Shown: positions 1 through 7,683, numbered from the stretch's first letter. The stretch is DNA of 33,475 nucleotides from Rhodospirillaceae bacterium (GCA_018660305.1 JABJKO010000300.1:1-33475), one strand, 5' to 3'. The notes: generated by a model from the letters alone, not told the origin. Numbers and translations: made by a program.

Positions 1-1021
1 CGAAAGTCTGGAAGCCCCAGAACCCGGTGGTGGAGCCGTTGTCCTGCACCACGTAGCTGTCCATCGCGAGAACGCGGCCATCGGCGCCGAAGCCGATTTT
101 CACCCAGCCCTGGAAAGCGGCACGGGCGGAGCCATTGAAGAACTCATCGGTCCGGCTGACCCGCATCATCACGGGGCGACCGTTTAGCTTCTTGGACATG
201 AGGGCCGGCAGGGCCATAAGCGGATAGGAATATCCCTTGCCGCCAAACCCGCCGCCGCAATATTCGCTGACGAGATTGAGCTGCGGCACCTTGATGCCGA
301 TATATTTCGCCAGGCTGGGGACGGCGAAGGACGACGACTGGGTCGAGCCCCAGACATTGCATTTACCGTTTTCCCAGTAAGCCGCGGCGGATCGTGGTTC
401 CAGGGCGTGATGCGCATTGGCGGCGCTGACGAAGGATTCTTCGAGCACCACCTTGGCCTTCTTGAAGCCGGCATCGAGATCACCGTAGGACCATTCGGCG
501 GCGGCCTTGCCCATGGGCAGCTTGTCGTCGCCGGCGAGAGCGAAATCCTTACCGGACCATTTGATCTGCTGCAGTTTGATCTTGCGCCGGTTGGCCACAT
601 TGCCACCCGTATTGGCGTTGGGGCCGTTGGGCTTCAGGCTCTCCAGCGGATCGGTGACAAACGGAAGCGGGTCAAGCTTGACCTTGACCATCTCCAGCGC
701 GTCTTCCGCCTGCTGTTCGGTCTGGGCGGCGATGGCCAGGATCGGCTGGCCGACGAAGACCGGGTAACTGGTCAGGATGGCATGACCGGCATCCTTGGGC
801 TGCTTGACCTCATCGGGGAGCAGCACACCGACGACGCCCGGCATTTTCCGTGCCCGGCTGACATCGATTGATTTGACCTTGGCGTGCGGCATGGGCGACG
901 GGAAGGTCTTGACGAACACCATGCCGTCGGCCCGGAAGTCCTCGGCGTATTTCGCGGCGCCGGTTACTTTCGCGTGGATGTCGGGCGGGGTGAAATTTTT
1001 TCCAATGAGTCTGTATGCCAT
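1..1021 (-). CDS. Xanthine dehydrogenase/aldehyde oxidase family molybdopterin-binding subunit (partial, C-terminus outside window)
   Basis: The frame stays open from the ATG at 1021 to the window edge, giving the first 340 residues. It starts MAYRLIGKNF, the usual opening of the large molybdenum subunit of xanthine dehydrogenase/aldehyde oxidase/CO dehydrogenase enzymes. The aldehyde oxidase a/b hammerhead domain covers roughly residues 15-125. The molybdopterin-binding part follows, with the diagnostic glycine motif CGGGFGGKG at 255-263 and LEPRSAAAYW near 207-216. These enzymes hydroxylate aldehydes or N-heterocycles using Mo-molybdopterin cytosine dinucleotide. The gene begins 3 nt after the stop of the 2Fe-2S subunit gene, so the two form one operon. 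It has no signal peptide; export would be by piggy-back on the Tat signal of the small subunit. The substrate cannot be told from this part. Confidence 0.9.
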   Translation of the reverse strand, partial: MAYRLIGKNFTPPDIHAKVTGAAKYAEDFRADGMVFVKTFPSPMPHAKVKSIDVSRARKMPGVVGVLLPDEVKQPKDAGHAILTSYPVFVGQPILAIAAQTEQQAEDALEMVKVKLDPLPFVTDPLESLKPNGPNANTGGNVANRRKIKLQQIKWSGKDFALAGDDKLPMGKAAAEWSYGDLDAGFKKAKVVLEESFVSAANAHHALEPRSAAAYWENGKCNVWGSTQSSSFAVPSLAKYIGIKVPQLNLVSEYCGGGFGGKGYSYPLMALPALMSKKLNGRPVMMRVSRTDEFFNGSARAAFQGWVKIGFGADGRVLAMDSYVVQDNGSTTGFWGFQTF

Positions 1022-1024
1022 GAT

Positions 1025-1753
1025 CTAAGCCCTCCCGCTCGCGCGCATGACGCCTTTGAGATAATGATCGTAGGCGCCGCACCGGCATAAGTTTCCGGAG
1101 AGCGCGCGCCGCGCCTCGTCCGCCGTTGGCTTCGGGTTTTTCTTAAGAAGCCCGACTGCCGACATGACCTGGCCCGGTGTGCAGAAACCGCATTGCGGTC
1201 CCAACTCATCGATAAAGGCCTGCTGGACCGGATGAAGCGTGCCGTCCGGGGCGGCGACACCTTCGACGGTCGTCAGTTTCCGGCCCCGCACCTGATGGGC
1301 CAGCGTCGAGCAGGAATAGATCGGCGTGTCATCGGCGAGCACCGTACAGGCGCCGCACTCGGCGCGGTTGCAGCCGATTTTCGTCCCGGTGAGACCGAGC
1401 TTGTACCGGAGAACCTGGGCCAGCGTTTCATTGGGGGCCACATCGACCCGGCGGGTCTTGCCGTTGATGTTGAGCGATATCAGCCGCTCGACACCGCGGA
1501 CCGCGGCGCGGGCTTCGCCGGAATTGCCGGCGAACAGATAGGCGGCGGCGGAAACCGCGACGCCGGAACAGACCACACCGCGCAAAAACTCGCGGCGGCT
1601 CGCGCCCTGGTTCTGCCAGGTCGCCAGGGGCAAGTCGGGCATGTTGCCGGCGATCTCGGCGGTGGCCGGGCTGTTGTCGAAATCATCTGCCGGATCCGGC
1701 GGGAATTCGAAGCTGTCGAATTCGTCGACGTCGTCTTTCCAATTTTCCGTCAT
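1025..1753 (-). CDS. Tat-exported 2Fe-2S subunit of a Mo-hydroxylase
   Basis: This 242-residue protein carries two 2Fe-2S clusters that pass electrons from the molybdenum subunit. The plant-type ferredoxin cluster is bound by Cys128, 133, 136 and 148 (CNRAECGAC...C). The helical second cluster is bound by Cys188, 191, 223 and 225 (CGFC...CRC). A twin-arginine motif, SRREFL, lies at 52-57, followed by a hydrophobic stretch (about 59-76) and an ARA-type cleavage region near 80, so a periplasmic enzyme like the PaoA/YagT group is likely. The Tat motif is unusually far from the N-terminus because of a 50-residue, very acidic leader (WKDDVDEFDSFEFPPDPADD). The next possible start would remove only part of this leader. 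First gene of the visible operon. Confidence 0.92.
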   Translation of the reverse strand: MTENWKDDVDEFDSFEFPPDPADDFDNSPATAEIAGNMPDLPLATWQNQGASRREFLRGVVCSGVAVSAAAYLFAGNSGEARAAVRGVERLISLNINGKTRRVDVAPNETLAQVLRYKLGLTGTKIGCNRAECGACTVLADDTPIYSCSTLAHQVRGRKLTTVEGVAAPDGTLHPVQQAFIDELGPQCGFCTPGQVMSAVGLLKKNPKPTADEARRALSGNLCRCGAYDHYLKGVMRASGRA

Positions 1754-1963
1754 GGTTATCCCCTATTGAATTCGCCTCGCGGAGGCTTTTGTGCCTCGTT
1801 CGTGATCGAGACGCTACTACACCGCAAATAGAGTCACCAATGGCTAATGCGACAATCCGTCGTAACGGCCTGTGGATAACTTCAGGACGGAAATATTAGA
1901 GTCGGTGGGGGACAGATCAGGGATGGAAGCAAACCGCCGTCTGCTCTACATAGTAGAGGCGAC

Positions 1964-2040
1964 GCGCCCATAGCTCAGCTGGATAGAGCACTAGACTTCG
2001 AATCTAGGGGTCGGGAGTTCGAATCTTCCTGGGCGCGCCA
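1964..2040 (+). tRNA. tRNA-Arg (anticodon TCG)
   Basis: Full cloverleaf. The acceptor arm GCGCCCA pairs with TGGGCGC (2030-2036), followed by discriminator G and an encoded CCA. The D-arm is AGCTCAGCTGGATAGAGC. The anticodon stem CTAGA/TCTAG encloses the loop CTTCGAA, which gives anticodon TCG reading CGA. The T-arm is GGGAG-TTCGAAT-CTTCC with one G-T pair. Confidence 0.96.
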
Positions 2041-2077
2041 CTCCCCTGGGAATGGTCGCCCCCATGTTTAAATACGA

Positions 2078-2106
2078 GTTCGAACTTTGTTCGAACGGGC
2101 GCGCCA
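2078..2106 (+). other. tRNA 3'-end-like fragment between two tRNA-Arg genes
   Basis: Two copies of the palindrome GTTCGAAC (2078-2085 and 2089-2096) are followed by GGGCGCGCCA (2097-2106). The last part is identical to the 3' end of the tRNA-Arg(TCT) gene downstream, including the CCA, and GTTCGAA matches a T-loop. No acceptor 5' strand or anticodon arm precedes it, so it is not a working tRNA. It may be a decayed tRNA copy or an old attachment-site scar. Confidence 0.5.
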
Positions 2107-2182
2107 CTTCTCTCATTGCAGAGTTTTATGGAAACGACGCACCGTCTGCTTTAAAACCAACTGTTCTAAATAAGGCCCATGC

Positions 2183-2259
2183 GCGCCCGTAGCTCAGATG
2201 GATAGAGCAGCGGACTTCTAATCCGCAGGTCAGAGGTTCGAATCCTCTCGGGCGCGCCA
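2183..2259 (+). tRNA. tRNA-Arg (anticodon TCT)
   Basis: Full cloverleaf. The acceptor GCGCCCG pairs with CGGGCGC (2249-2255), then discriminator G and encoded CCA. The anticodon stem GCGGA/TCCGC encloses the loop CTTCTAA, giving anticodon TCT reading AGA. The T-arm is GAGG-TTCGAAT-CCTC. It lies about 140 bp downstream of the TCG isoacceptor on the same strand. Confidence 0.96.
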
Positions 2260-2399
2260 GTTCCTCCCAATACCATAACGGACGCACGTGCATGGGTATT
2301 TTCCTTACCGATCCGAATCGAATGTGCCGGTGGCGGATCGGCGGGACTGAGCAGGTTGGCGCGCCTTCACTCTTCCCCCTGGCCAAGGGGAAATCCGCA

Positions 2400-2422
2400 A
2401 CCGGGGAATAAATCGCCCCGGT
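2400..2422 (-). terminator. Hairpin downstream of the anchor-protein gene, possible terminator
   Basis: A 7-bp perfect stem, ACCGGGG (2400-2406) with CCCCGGT (2416-2422), has a 9-nt A/T-rich loop. It lies 27 bp beyond the stop of the minus-strand gene ending at 2449. There is no clear T-run after it on the minus strand, so factor-independent termination is only a possibility. Nothing else was recognised between 2260 and 2448. Confidence 0.3.
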
Positions 2423-2448
2423 ACGGCCAGAGGTTACATTATGCGAGG

Positions 2449-3156
2449 TTACATCACACGTTTTATGTCGGCGTATTCGCCATTGGTCCATAGCTTCACT
2501 GTCACATTTTTTCTGGTGCGGTTGCGCCAGAACCAACCATGATTGCCGTTAAAAGAAGCTTCGAGCACACCGTCGTCACCGGCGACGGAGCGGCCTCTCT
2601 TGTAGCTCTTGGATTTGCGACCAGGACCGTCCCCGTGCATATCGTAGTTTGCGGTTCCACCATCGACGGACCAGGAATAGTGGGCTTTTGCGCCCTTTTT
2701 CATTCGTAATTTGATCTCGGCACCCTGGCCCGGCTTAAGGGTGACGGACATTTTATCCGTGCGACCGGCAGCCCTTGCCGGTTTTTTTATTTCCGACGCG
2801 AGAAAATTTTCTGCTCCCATCCTGTTGCCATGCCCTTCTTCATGGGCTGCCGCCGGCTTGATGAGGACAACTGCAAAAATGCTGTCCAACAGGCTCGAAC
2901 GCGACTTCGTTTCCGGAGTAGGGGACGGGGCCTTTTGCCGATCCGCTTCCGCTTCATTTTCGAGTTGGGTTTTGATCTCGCCCATCTCAGTGAGCCCGAT
3001 TACGCGGCCGATACCGGTCGGATCGATGCCGTATTCGGCCGGTAGCACGGTGGTAAAGAGCAGGGCGACGGCGACAGTTGCCGCGATGAACGTGGAACGG
3101 AGAAGCTGCTTCGAGGTGGGAAGCTCGGCGCGAGCGGGAATATCTGTATTGTACAT
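2449..3156 (-). CDS. Membrane-anchored protein with C-terminal GOLD/p24-like domain
   Basis: The 235-residue protein has an N-terminal transmembrane helix at about 20-40 (LLRSTFIAATVAVALLFTTV), then LPAEYGIDPTGIGRVIGLTEMG, a stretch I associate with proteins annotated only as 'transmembrane anchor protein'. A charged, Pro-rich linker (60-90) and a second hydrophobic patch with a His-rich end, AAAHEEGHG (102-110), follow. The C-terminal domain (about 135-235) is beta-rich with FNGNHGWFWRNR at 202-213, which resembles the HGWFW-type core of emp24/GOLD-like domains. It lies 19 bp after the HupE/UreJ-like gene, in the same operon. A role as a periplasm-facing partner of that permease is inferred. 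Function unknown. Confidence 0.8.
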   Translation of the reverse strand: MYNTDIPARAELPTSKQLLRSTFIAATVAVALLFTTVLPAEYGIDPTGIGRVIGLTEMGEIKTQLENEAEADRQKAPSPTPETKSRSSLLDSIFAVVLIKPAAAHEEGHGNRMGAENFLASEIKKPARAAGRTDKMSVTLKPGQGAEIKLRMKKGAKAHYSWSVDGGTANYDMHGDGPGRKSKSYKRGRSVAGDDGVLEASFNGNHGWFWRNRTRKNVTVKLWTNGEYADIKRVM

Positions 3157-3175
3157 TGATTGGTTTCCTGACTGA

Positions 3176-3913
3176 TTAGTTTACGACGTAACCGGTGAGC
3201 TGATATCCGATCAGCATGAACCCGGCCGACATGACGGCGACATTCGCGGTGTAGGCGTGACGCCAGAAGCTCTCGGTACGACGCCAGTAGCTGATGGCGA
3301 TAAGGATGGCACCGAGCGCGAGAAGCTGCCCGATCTCCACTCCCACATTGAAGGCGAGGAGGTTTGGAATAAGCCCGTCCGGCGCAATATCGAACTCCTG
3401 GATCTTGGTCGCCAGCCCAAACCCGTGAAACAGGCCGAAGATGAGAGTGGCGGCCTTGGTGTTGGGCTGATAGCCAAACCACCTCTGGTACGCGCCCATA
3501 TTGTCGAGGGCCTTGTAGACGACCGAGAGCCCGATAATCGCATCGATGACGTATGAGCTGACTGCCGTGCCGAACAGCACGCCGAACAAAAGCGTAACCG
3601 AGTGCCCTATCGCGAAAAGGCTTACGTAGATGCCGATATGTTTTGGCTTGTAGAGAAAGAAGATGACGCCGAACAAAAACAGGAGATGATCGTAGCCGGT
3701 GACCATGTGTTTGGCGCCAAGATAGGTAAACGGCAAAAGGTTCATACCCGTCATTTCGAGAATGTAGCCTTTGTCACCTTGCGTAACGTTATGCGCGAAT
3801 GCAGGGTCGATCAGGAATGCCACGCCTATTAATATTGCCAGTATCGCCGGGAGAGGCCGGGTACGCGGTGCGTACAGATGCATCCGGCCTCGATATTGAG
3901 GGTCTGTCATCAT
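3176..3913 (-). CDS. HupE/UreJ-like membrane permease
   Basis: The 245-residue protein has a signal-like first helix (about 21-40, ending DPAFA before HNV) and six or seven further membrane segments. Family hallmarks are the His and Asp residues in GAKHMVTGYDHLLFLFG (H69, D75, H76), FAIGHSVTL (H104), IFGLFHGFG (H163) and the acidic GVEIGQ (E193). HupE/UreJ proteins are nickel or cobalt permeases in hydrogenase and urease clusters. No hydrogenase or urease is present here, so the ion is unknown. The neighbours, a His-rich secreted protein and a membrane-anchored protein, support metal handling. The start is uncertain: adjacent ATGs at 3913 and 3910, with another in-frame Met at residue 11. Confidence 0.88.
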   Translation of the reverse strand: MMTDPQYRGRMHLYAPRTRPLPAILAILIGVAFLIDPAFAHNVTQGDKGYILEMTGMNLLPFTYLGAKHMVTGYDHLLFLFGVIFFLYKPKHIGIYVSLFAIGHSVTLLFGVLFGTAVSSYVIDAIIGLSVVYKALDNMGAYQRWFGYQPNTKAATLIFGLFHGFGLATKIQEFDIAPDGLIPNLLAFNVGVEIGQLLALGAILIAISYWRRTESFWRHAYTANVAVMSAGFMLIGYQLTGYVVN

Positions 3914-3976
3914 GAATAACCCATCATGTAGATTGATTGGTCGCCGCCCTACGGAGCGGCGAATATAAAAACGGGA

Positions 3977-4348
3977 TCAGATGTTCTTTGGCGGCCGATC
4001 AATCGGGTCCGGGGGGCCGTTTCGTGCGGAAAACCCTATGCCGGGGTTCCGTTCCTGGGGGACGATTAATGAGATGGCGTCGAAACTGGAAATGACGCTT
4101 GGCGTTTCGTGTGAGTGATCAAATGCGTTGTGGTCATGAAGGTGGCCTGGAGCACGTTCATCGGGGTCGCCGTCCTCATGGGTATGAGCATGCTCGTCCG
4201 ATGAAGGTGCGAGCACGCCATGGCGGACTTCTTCTGTCTGCGCCACGACTGCACGGCTGTGCGCCTGCCCTACGCCCCAAGCGCTTGCCGCCGCCTGAAG
4301 CGTCATCAACAAAATTGTGATGAAACAAAGCCGTCGCTTAGTAGTCAA
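3977..4348 (-). CDS. Small secreted His-rich protein, probable metal binding
   Basis: This 123-residue protein starts with a signal peptide (KRRLCFITILLMTLQAAASAWG, about 4-25). Its middle is crowded with His and acidic residues between about 53 and 85: HAHTHEDGDPDERAPGHLHD, followed by HNAFDHSHE. It ends in a proline-rich tail, PPDPIDRPP. Such His/Asp segments bind Zn, Ni, Co or Cu, and similar small periplasmic proteins occur beside metal resistance or uptake genes. It lies 63 bp upstream of the HupE/UreJ-like gene on the same strand, so it probably leads that operon. No enzymatic domain is seen. Confidence 0.75.
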   Translation of the reverse strand: MTTKRRLCFITILLMTLQAAASAWGVGQAHSRAVVAQTEEVRHGVLAPSSDEHAHTHEDGDPDERAPGHLHDHNAFDHSHETPSVISSFDAISLIVPQERNPGIGFSARNGPPDPIDRPPKNI

Positions 4349-4524
4349 ATCTCTATACTCTGGCTACGCCGAATGAATTCTTGGATTACCTCGTAGCATT
4401 TTCCGGCGTCAAATGTGTTAACAAATCAAAAAATATTTTGCCACGCCGCATAGTATTTCCCCTCTTTTCACAGCGCTCTTTAGGCCCGTTCGCAGCACCG
4501 GTCGTAATCTTGTAGTTTCCCTGG

Positions 4525-4974
4525 ATGAGCGAGTTTGCCGTCTATTCCAGCCTGTTCCTTAGCGCCTTTTCGGCAGCGACCCTGTTACCGGGTTCATCCG
4601 AGGCGTTGCTGACGGGTTTTGTCGCGACGAAACAGGGGGCCGCTGCGTTGCTCCTCACGGTGGCGACAATCGGTAATGTGGCGGGATCGGTTGTCAATTG
4701 GGGGCTGGGACGTTTTTTTATTCATTATCGCGACAGAAAATGGTTTCCGGTGTCGGAGCAGGGCTATCGTCAGGCGGTTCGGTGGTATGAGCGGTTCGGC
4801 ATTTGGACTCTGTTGCTTGCCTGGCTTCCGATTGTCGGTGATCCGCTGACGGTGATAGCGGGTGCGCTCCGCACTCGGTTCCTGTTGTTCCTGTTGCTGG
4901 TCTCAATCGGAAAATTCGGTCGCTATCTTTTTATCGTAGCTGTTACGGTTTCCTGGTTTGACCAAGCTGGCTAG
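4525..4974 (+). CDS. YqaA family membrane protein (SNARE-associated/DedA-related)
   Basis: A 149-residue integral membrane protein. Recognisable YqaA motifs are LPGSSE (21-26), GNVAGSVVNWGLGR (50-63) and the long signature RFGIWTLLLAWLPIVGDPLTVIAG (90-113). Four or five hydrophobic segments fit the usual family length of about 145 residues. DedA/SNARE-associated proteins are linked to membrane lipid turnover or flipping and membrane potential; the exact role of YqaA is unknown. It is transcribed away from the metal-related set, with 176 bp between the divergent starts. No convincing promoter or metal-responsive box was found in that gap. Confidence 0.85.
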   Translation: MSEFAVYSSLFLSAFSAATLLPGSSEALLTGFVATKQGAAALLLTVATIGNVAGSVVNWGLGRFFIHYRDRKWFPVSEQGYRQAVRWYERFGIWTLLLAWLPIVGDPLTVIAGALRTRFLLFLLLVSIGKFGRYLFIVAVTVSWFDQAG

Positions 4975-5148
4975 AGCACTATTTCGCGGCTCAGAGTTTT
5001 TCCGGTGGTATGCGAGTGTCTCCTTGGGGCAAGTCCGAGAAGAAATGACGGGAGAAAGGCACGTCCGAGGCTCCCCTAACACGACATTCCCTTCAGCAAG
5101 AACATCGAACACCCGGTTCGAACAATCTCCTCCAAAGCGCGCCAAGCT

Positions 5149-6015
5149 TTAGGATGAATCGCGCTTCCGCACCCGGGTTTCCCACCAGGTTATGTAATAG
5201 GTGGAGCCGAAGATGATCATGGCGCCGAGCCAGGTCCAGATATCGGTGGGTTCTTCGAACAGGAACCAGGCGCAGATGACGCTGAAGGGCAGGCGCAGGA
5301 AGTCGAAGGGCATCACCGCGCTGGCATCGGCGGAGCCGAAGGATTTGGCCTGACAAAAATGGGCGTAGGAGCCGAACAGCCCGACGCCGATGAGGATAAA
5401 CAGATCCTCCAACGTCGGGACCAGCCCGATAAAGAGGGTGGGGATCAGCGCCAGCGGGACGATCAGGATGTTCTGGTAGAACACGATCACGGCGGCCTCG
5501 TCGGTGCGGGTCAGAAACTTCATGCTGATCCAGGCGCCGGCATAGAACAGCACCGACAGCATCATCATGAGAACCGGAAAGCTGAGCCCGCCCTGTCCCG
5601 GCCGCAGCACGATGATGACGCCCATAAAGCCGACGAGGGTGGCGGCCCAGCGGGGCCCGTCCACCTTCTCCTTGAGGAAAAGCACCGCGCCTAATGTCAC
5701 GAACAGGGGGATGATGAAGCTGTAGGTGGTGGAATCCGCCAGCGGGATGAACGGCACCGCGTAGTAATAGACCACCATGGCCAGCAGCGAGAAGCTGGCC
5801 CGCGAGATATGCAGGGGAAAGTGATTGGTATGAAGTCCCCGGATGCCGGTCCTCAGAAGAGGCGGCAGGACAAAGACCAGCCCGACGAAGGCGCGGAAGA
5901 AAACCACCTCCACCGACGGGTAGCGTCCTTCCAGATAGCGGACGCAGACCAGCATGGCGGTAAACGAGAACCCCGCCGCGATCATCCAGAACGCGCCCTG
6001 CCTGATATTCGACAT
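5149..6015 (-). CDS. DMT superfamily (EamA) transporter
   Basis: 288 residues with ten predicted membrane helices in two EamA repeats. The first is about 8-140 (VCVRYLEGRYPSVEVVFFRA, LLAMVVYYYAVPFIPLADST); the second is about 150-280 and ends MIIFGSTYYITWWETRVRKR. Drug/metabolite transporters of this type export amino acids or small metabolites; no substrate can be read from the sequence. The ATG at 6015 gives a normal family length. It is separated from the upstream oxygenase gene by 195 bp containing a palindromic repeat, so it may be its own unit. The 174 bp between this gene and the YqaA gene show no convincing gene. Confidence 0.88.
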   Translation of the reverse strand: MSNIRQGAFWMIAAGFSFTAMLVCVRYLEGRYPSVEVVFFRAFVGLVFVLPPLLRTGIRGLHTNHFPLHISRASFSLLAMVVYYYAVPFIPLADSTTYSFIIPLFVTLGAVLFLKEKVDGPRWAATLVGFMGVIIVLRPGQGGLSFPVLMMMLSVLFYAGAWISMKFLTRTDEAAVIVFYQNILIVPLALIPTLFIGLVPTLEDLFILIGVGLFGSYAHFCQAKSFGSADASAVMPFDFLRLPFSVICAWFLFEEPTDIWTWLGAMIIFGSTYYITWWETRVRKRDSS

Positions 6016-6098
6016 GGTGGGGAAACTGAAGCTTCAGGGGAGGGTGCGCAAGGCGCGGCGTGCAGAAACTTCCCTGTCGGTTCGAATTTGCGGCCCGT

Positions 6099-6200
6099 CC
6101 TTCGAGACAGCGCTCCGCGCTTCCTCAGGATGAGGTCTTCGCTAATTCATAAACAGACCCTCATGCTGAGGAGCCCGTGAAGGGGGCGTCTCGAAGCAGG
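6099..6200. repeat. Palindromic intergenic repeat (REP/RPE-like)
   Basis: The arms CCTTCGAGAC (6099-6108) and GTCTCGAAGCAGG (6188-6200), and inside them CCTCAGGATGAGG (6123-6135) and CCTCATGCTGAGG (6159-6171), form an imperfect inverted repeat of about 100 bp. The same type of element is widespread between genes of alphaproteobacteria. It lies between the EamA gene start and the stop of the CmcJ-like gene. It may act as a transcript-end or mRNA-stabilising structure. Confidence 0.75.
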
Positions 6201-6210
6201 GACCGGAGTC

Positions 6211-7053
6211 TCAATCGTCGAAGAAATAAAGCGTCCTGATCTCGATACTTTCGCGCGGCCGCGCGTTGGCCGGCGAGTTGGGGTCCTTGAACGAGCCGTG
6301 GCAGGTCCATTTGGCGGTGCCGTCATCCAGCGAGTCGAAGCATTTCAGCAGCACGACTTCTTCGCGCTCCATCTTCGGGAAATAATACCAGCGCTGGTCC
6401 GGGTTATGGACCAGATGAAGCACGCCGCCGACGCGGTTGTCATAGCGCCGTTCGGCGGCGATGAGATTGTTATCCTCGATGCTGTCCCAGCCGCAGATGG
6501 CCAGCGGCGCGGTTTCCACCGGGCCGACGATGGGCCGCCATACGTTGATCGAGCCGTAGCGTTTTTTCAGCCGCGCCTCGGCCTCATCCGGCGGCAGCAG
6601 ATCGCGCACCCGCTGCGCCGCCGAATTGATGGTGAAATCGTTGTGCATGTTCTTGACCGGGCCGCGCACCTTGCGCTCGGTCTGGATGCCCTCATTGTCG
6701 ACCCGGATGGTGTGATCGAACACCACCACCTTGGCGCAGCCGGTGGCGTCTTTCACGATCTGCTCCATCTCCGGGTAATAGACCGAGCGGACTTCCTCGT
6801 CGTTATAGAAGTCGGTCACCGCCGTCTGGCGCGAACTCAGGATAAAGCCCTGCTTGTCGAGATCGAGCTGATCGGCGATGGGGCGGCCGTCATAGATGGA
6901 AATCTCGTGGTCCTCATAGACACCCTTGCGGGTATCGGGGCCGCTGCCGGCTTCGCGGACCAGCGACACGGGCTTGATTCCGGTGCCTTTGTCGAACTGG
7001 GCCATGGCCCTGACCGAGGGAAGGGACGCTTCGGGGTTCAATACGCTGGCCAT
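6211..7053 (-). CDS. CmcJ/NvfI family Fe(II)/2-oxoglutarate oxygenase
   Basis: 280 residues from the ATG at 7053, chosen because GGAG lies 6 nt upstream; a longer in-frame start at 7125 has no such site. The sequence fits the CmcJ/NvfI/AsaB family (7-alpha-cephem methoxylase subunit, fungal hydroxylase/desaturase relatives). Features are VRSVYYPEMEQIV, VVVFDHTIR, the Fe ligands in MHNDF (H137, D139) and the distal WTCHGSFKDP (H252), with R267 or R273 as 2-oxoglutarate anchor. GSINVWRPI and PLAICGWDS are typical of the family. It is last in a run with a GNAT gene and a ferritin-like gene. Substrate unknown; oxidation of a small secondary metabolite or modified amino acid is plausible. Confidence 0.82.
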   Translation of the reverse strand: MASVLNPEASLPSVRAMAQFDKGTGIKPVSLVREAGSGPDTRKGVYEDHEISIYDGRPIADQLDLDKQGFILSSRQTAVTDFYNDEEVRSVYYPEMEQIVKDATGCAKVVVFDHTIRVDNEGIQTERKVRGPVKNMHNDFTINSAAQRVRDLLPPDEAEARLKKRYGSINVWRPIVGPVETAPLAICGWDSIEDNNLIAAERRYDNRVGGVLHLVHNPDQRWYYFPKMEREEVVLLKCFDSLDDGTAKWTCHGSFKDPNSPANARPRESIEIRTLYFFDD

Positions 7054-7130
7054 GGGAATCTCCATCAGGAATTTGACGATCTGAGTATCAGAATACTCAA
7101 TTAGGACGGATTGCGTCCATGACAATACTC

Positions 7131-7673
7131 CTATGGGGCGCTGTCGGCCCAGTCTTCCCGCAGCAGGGCGAGCACCGCATCATCGACGAAATCCCCCTTA
7201 TGAAAACGGTTTTGCCGTAGAACGCCTTCCTGTTTCAGGCCGAGTTTTTCGGCGACCCGGATCGATGCCGCGTTTCTGGTGTCGATCCGCACAAACAGCC
7301 GGTTGAGGGGGCGCTCCTTTTCAAAGGCGGCGGAGATGGTCGCGGCCAGGGCCTCCGTCATCAGGCCTTTACCCCAATAGTCGCGGGCAATGTTATAGGA
7401 GATCTCCGCCGACCAGTTGGTCGTATCGATCGCCAGGTCGATATCGCCGATCATGCGGCCCTTATGCTCGATGCACCAGACGGCTTTTCCGGCACTTTTC
7501 CCCGTGATCTGGTTTCGAACGAAGGTTTCGGCATAGTCGTGCGTATAGGGGAAGGGTGGCGATATGAAACGCGACCATTCCTCGTCATTCGCGTATGACA
7601 TCATGGCTTTCGAATCTTCATAGCGAAACGGACGGAGGACCAGCCTCCCGGTCTCGATCCGTTCGGGAAGCAT
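7131..7673 (-). CDS. GNAT family N-acetyltransferase (RimJ/RimL type)
   Basis: 180 residues. The start is set at the ATG at 7673 (MLPERIETGRLVLRPFRYED), the usual beginning of RimJ/RimL-type acetyltransferases; the frame extends further upstream only by overlapping the ferritin-like gene. The acetyl-CoA binding motif is YWGKGLMTEAL (99-109), and the C-terminal NAASIRVAEKLGL (134-146) is also typical. It starts 10 nt after the stop of the ferritin-like gene, so co-transcription and perhaps translational re-initiation are likely; no strong ribosome site was seen. It may acetylate an amine of a protein or of the metabolite handled by the neighbours. Confidence 0.85.
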   Translation of the reverse strand: MLPERIETGRLVLRPFRYEDSKAMMSYANDEEWSRFISPPFPYTHDYAETFVRNQITGKSAGKAVWCIEHKGRMIGDIDLAIDTTNWSAEISYNIARDYWGKGLMTEALAATISAAFEKERPLNRLFVRIDTRNAASIRVAEKLGLKQEGVLRQNRFHKGDFVDDAVLALLREDWADSAP

Positions 7674-7683
7674 GGGCGATCTG

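Noticed and set aside
2126..2536. 136-residue minus-strand frame containing RPRGFEPLTCGLEVRCSIHLSYGR
   Set aside because: It is the antisense translation of the tRNA-Arg gene, a familiar spurious protein, and it runs into the end of the anchor-protein gene.
3176..3913. HupE/UreJ protein as evidence for a hydrogenase or urease locus
   Set aside because: No structural or maturation gene of either enzyme lies in the window.
4349..4524. Metal-responsive (Zur/Fur-like) operator between the divergent His-rich and YqaA genes
   Set aside because: AT-rich stretches are present but no convincing inverted repeat matching those boxes.
4903..5145. 80-residue minus-strand frame between the YqaA and EamA genes
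   Set aside because: No ribosome site, no motif, overlaps the end of the YqaA gene, and the composition is not convincing.
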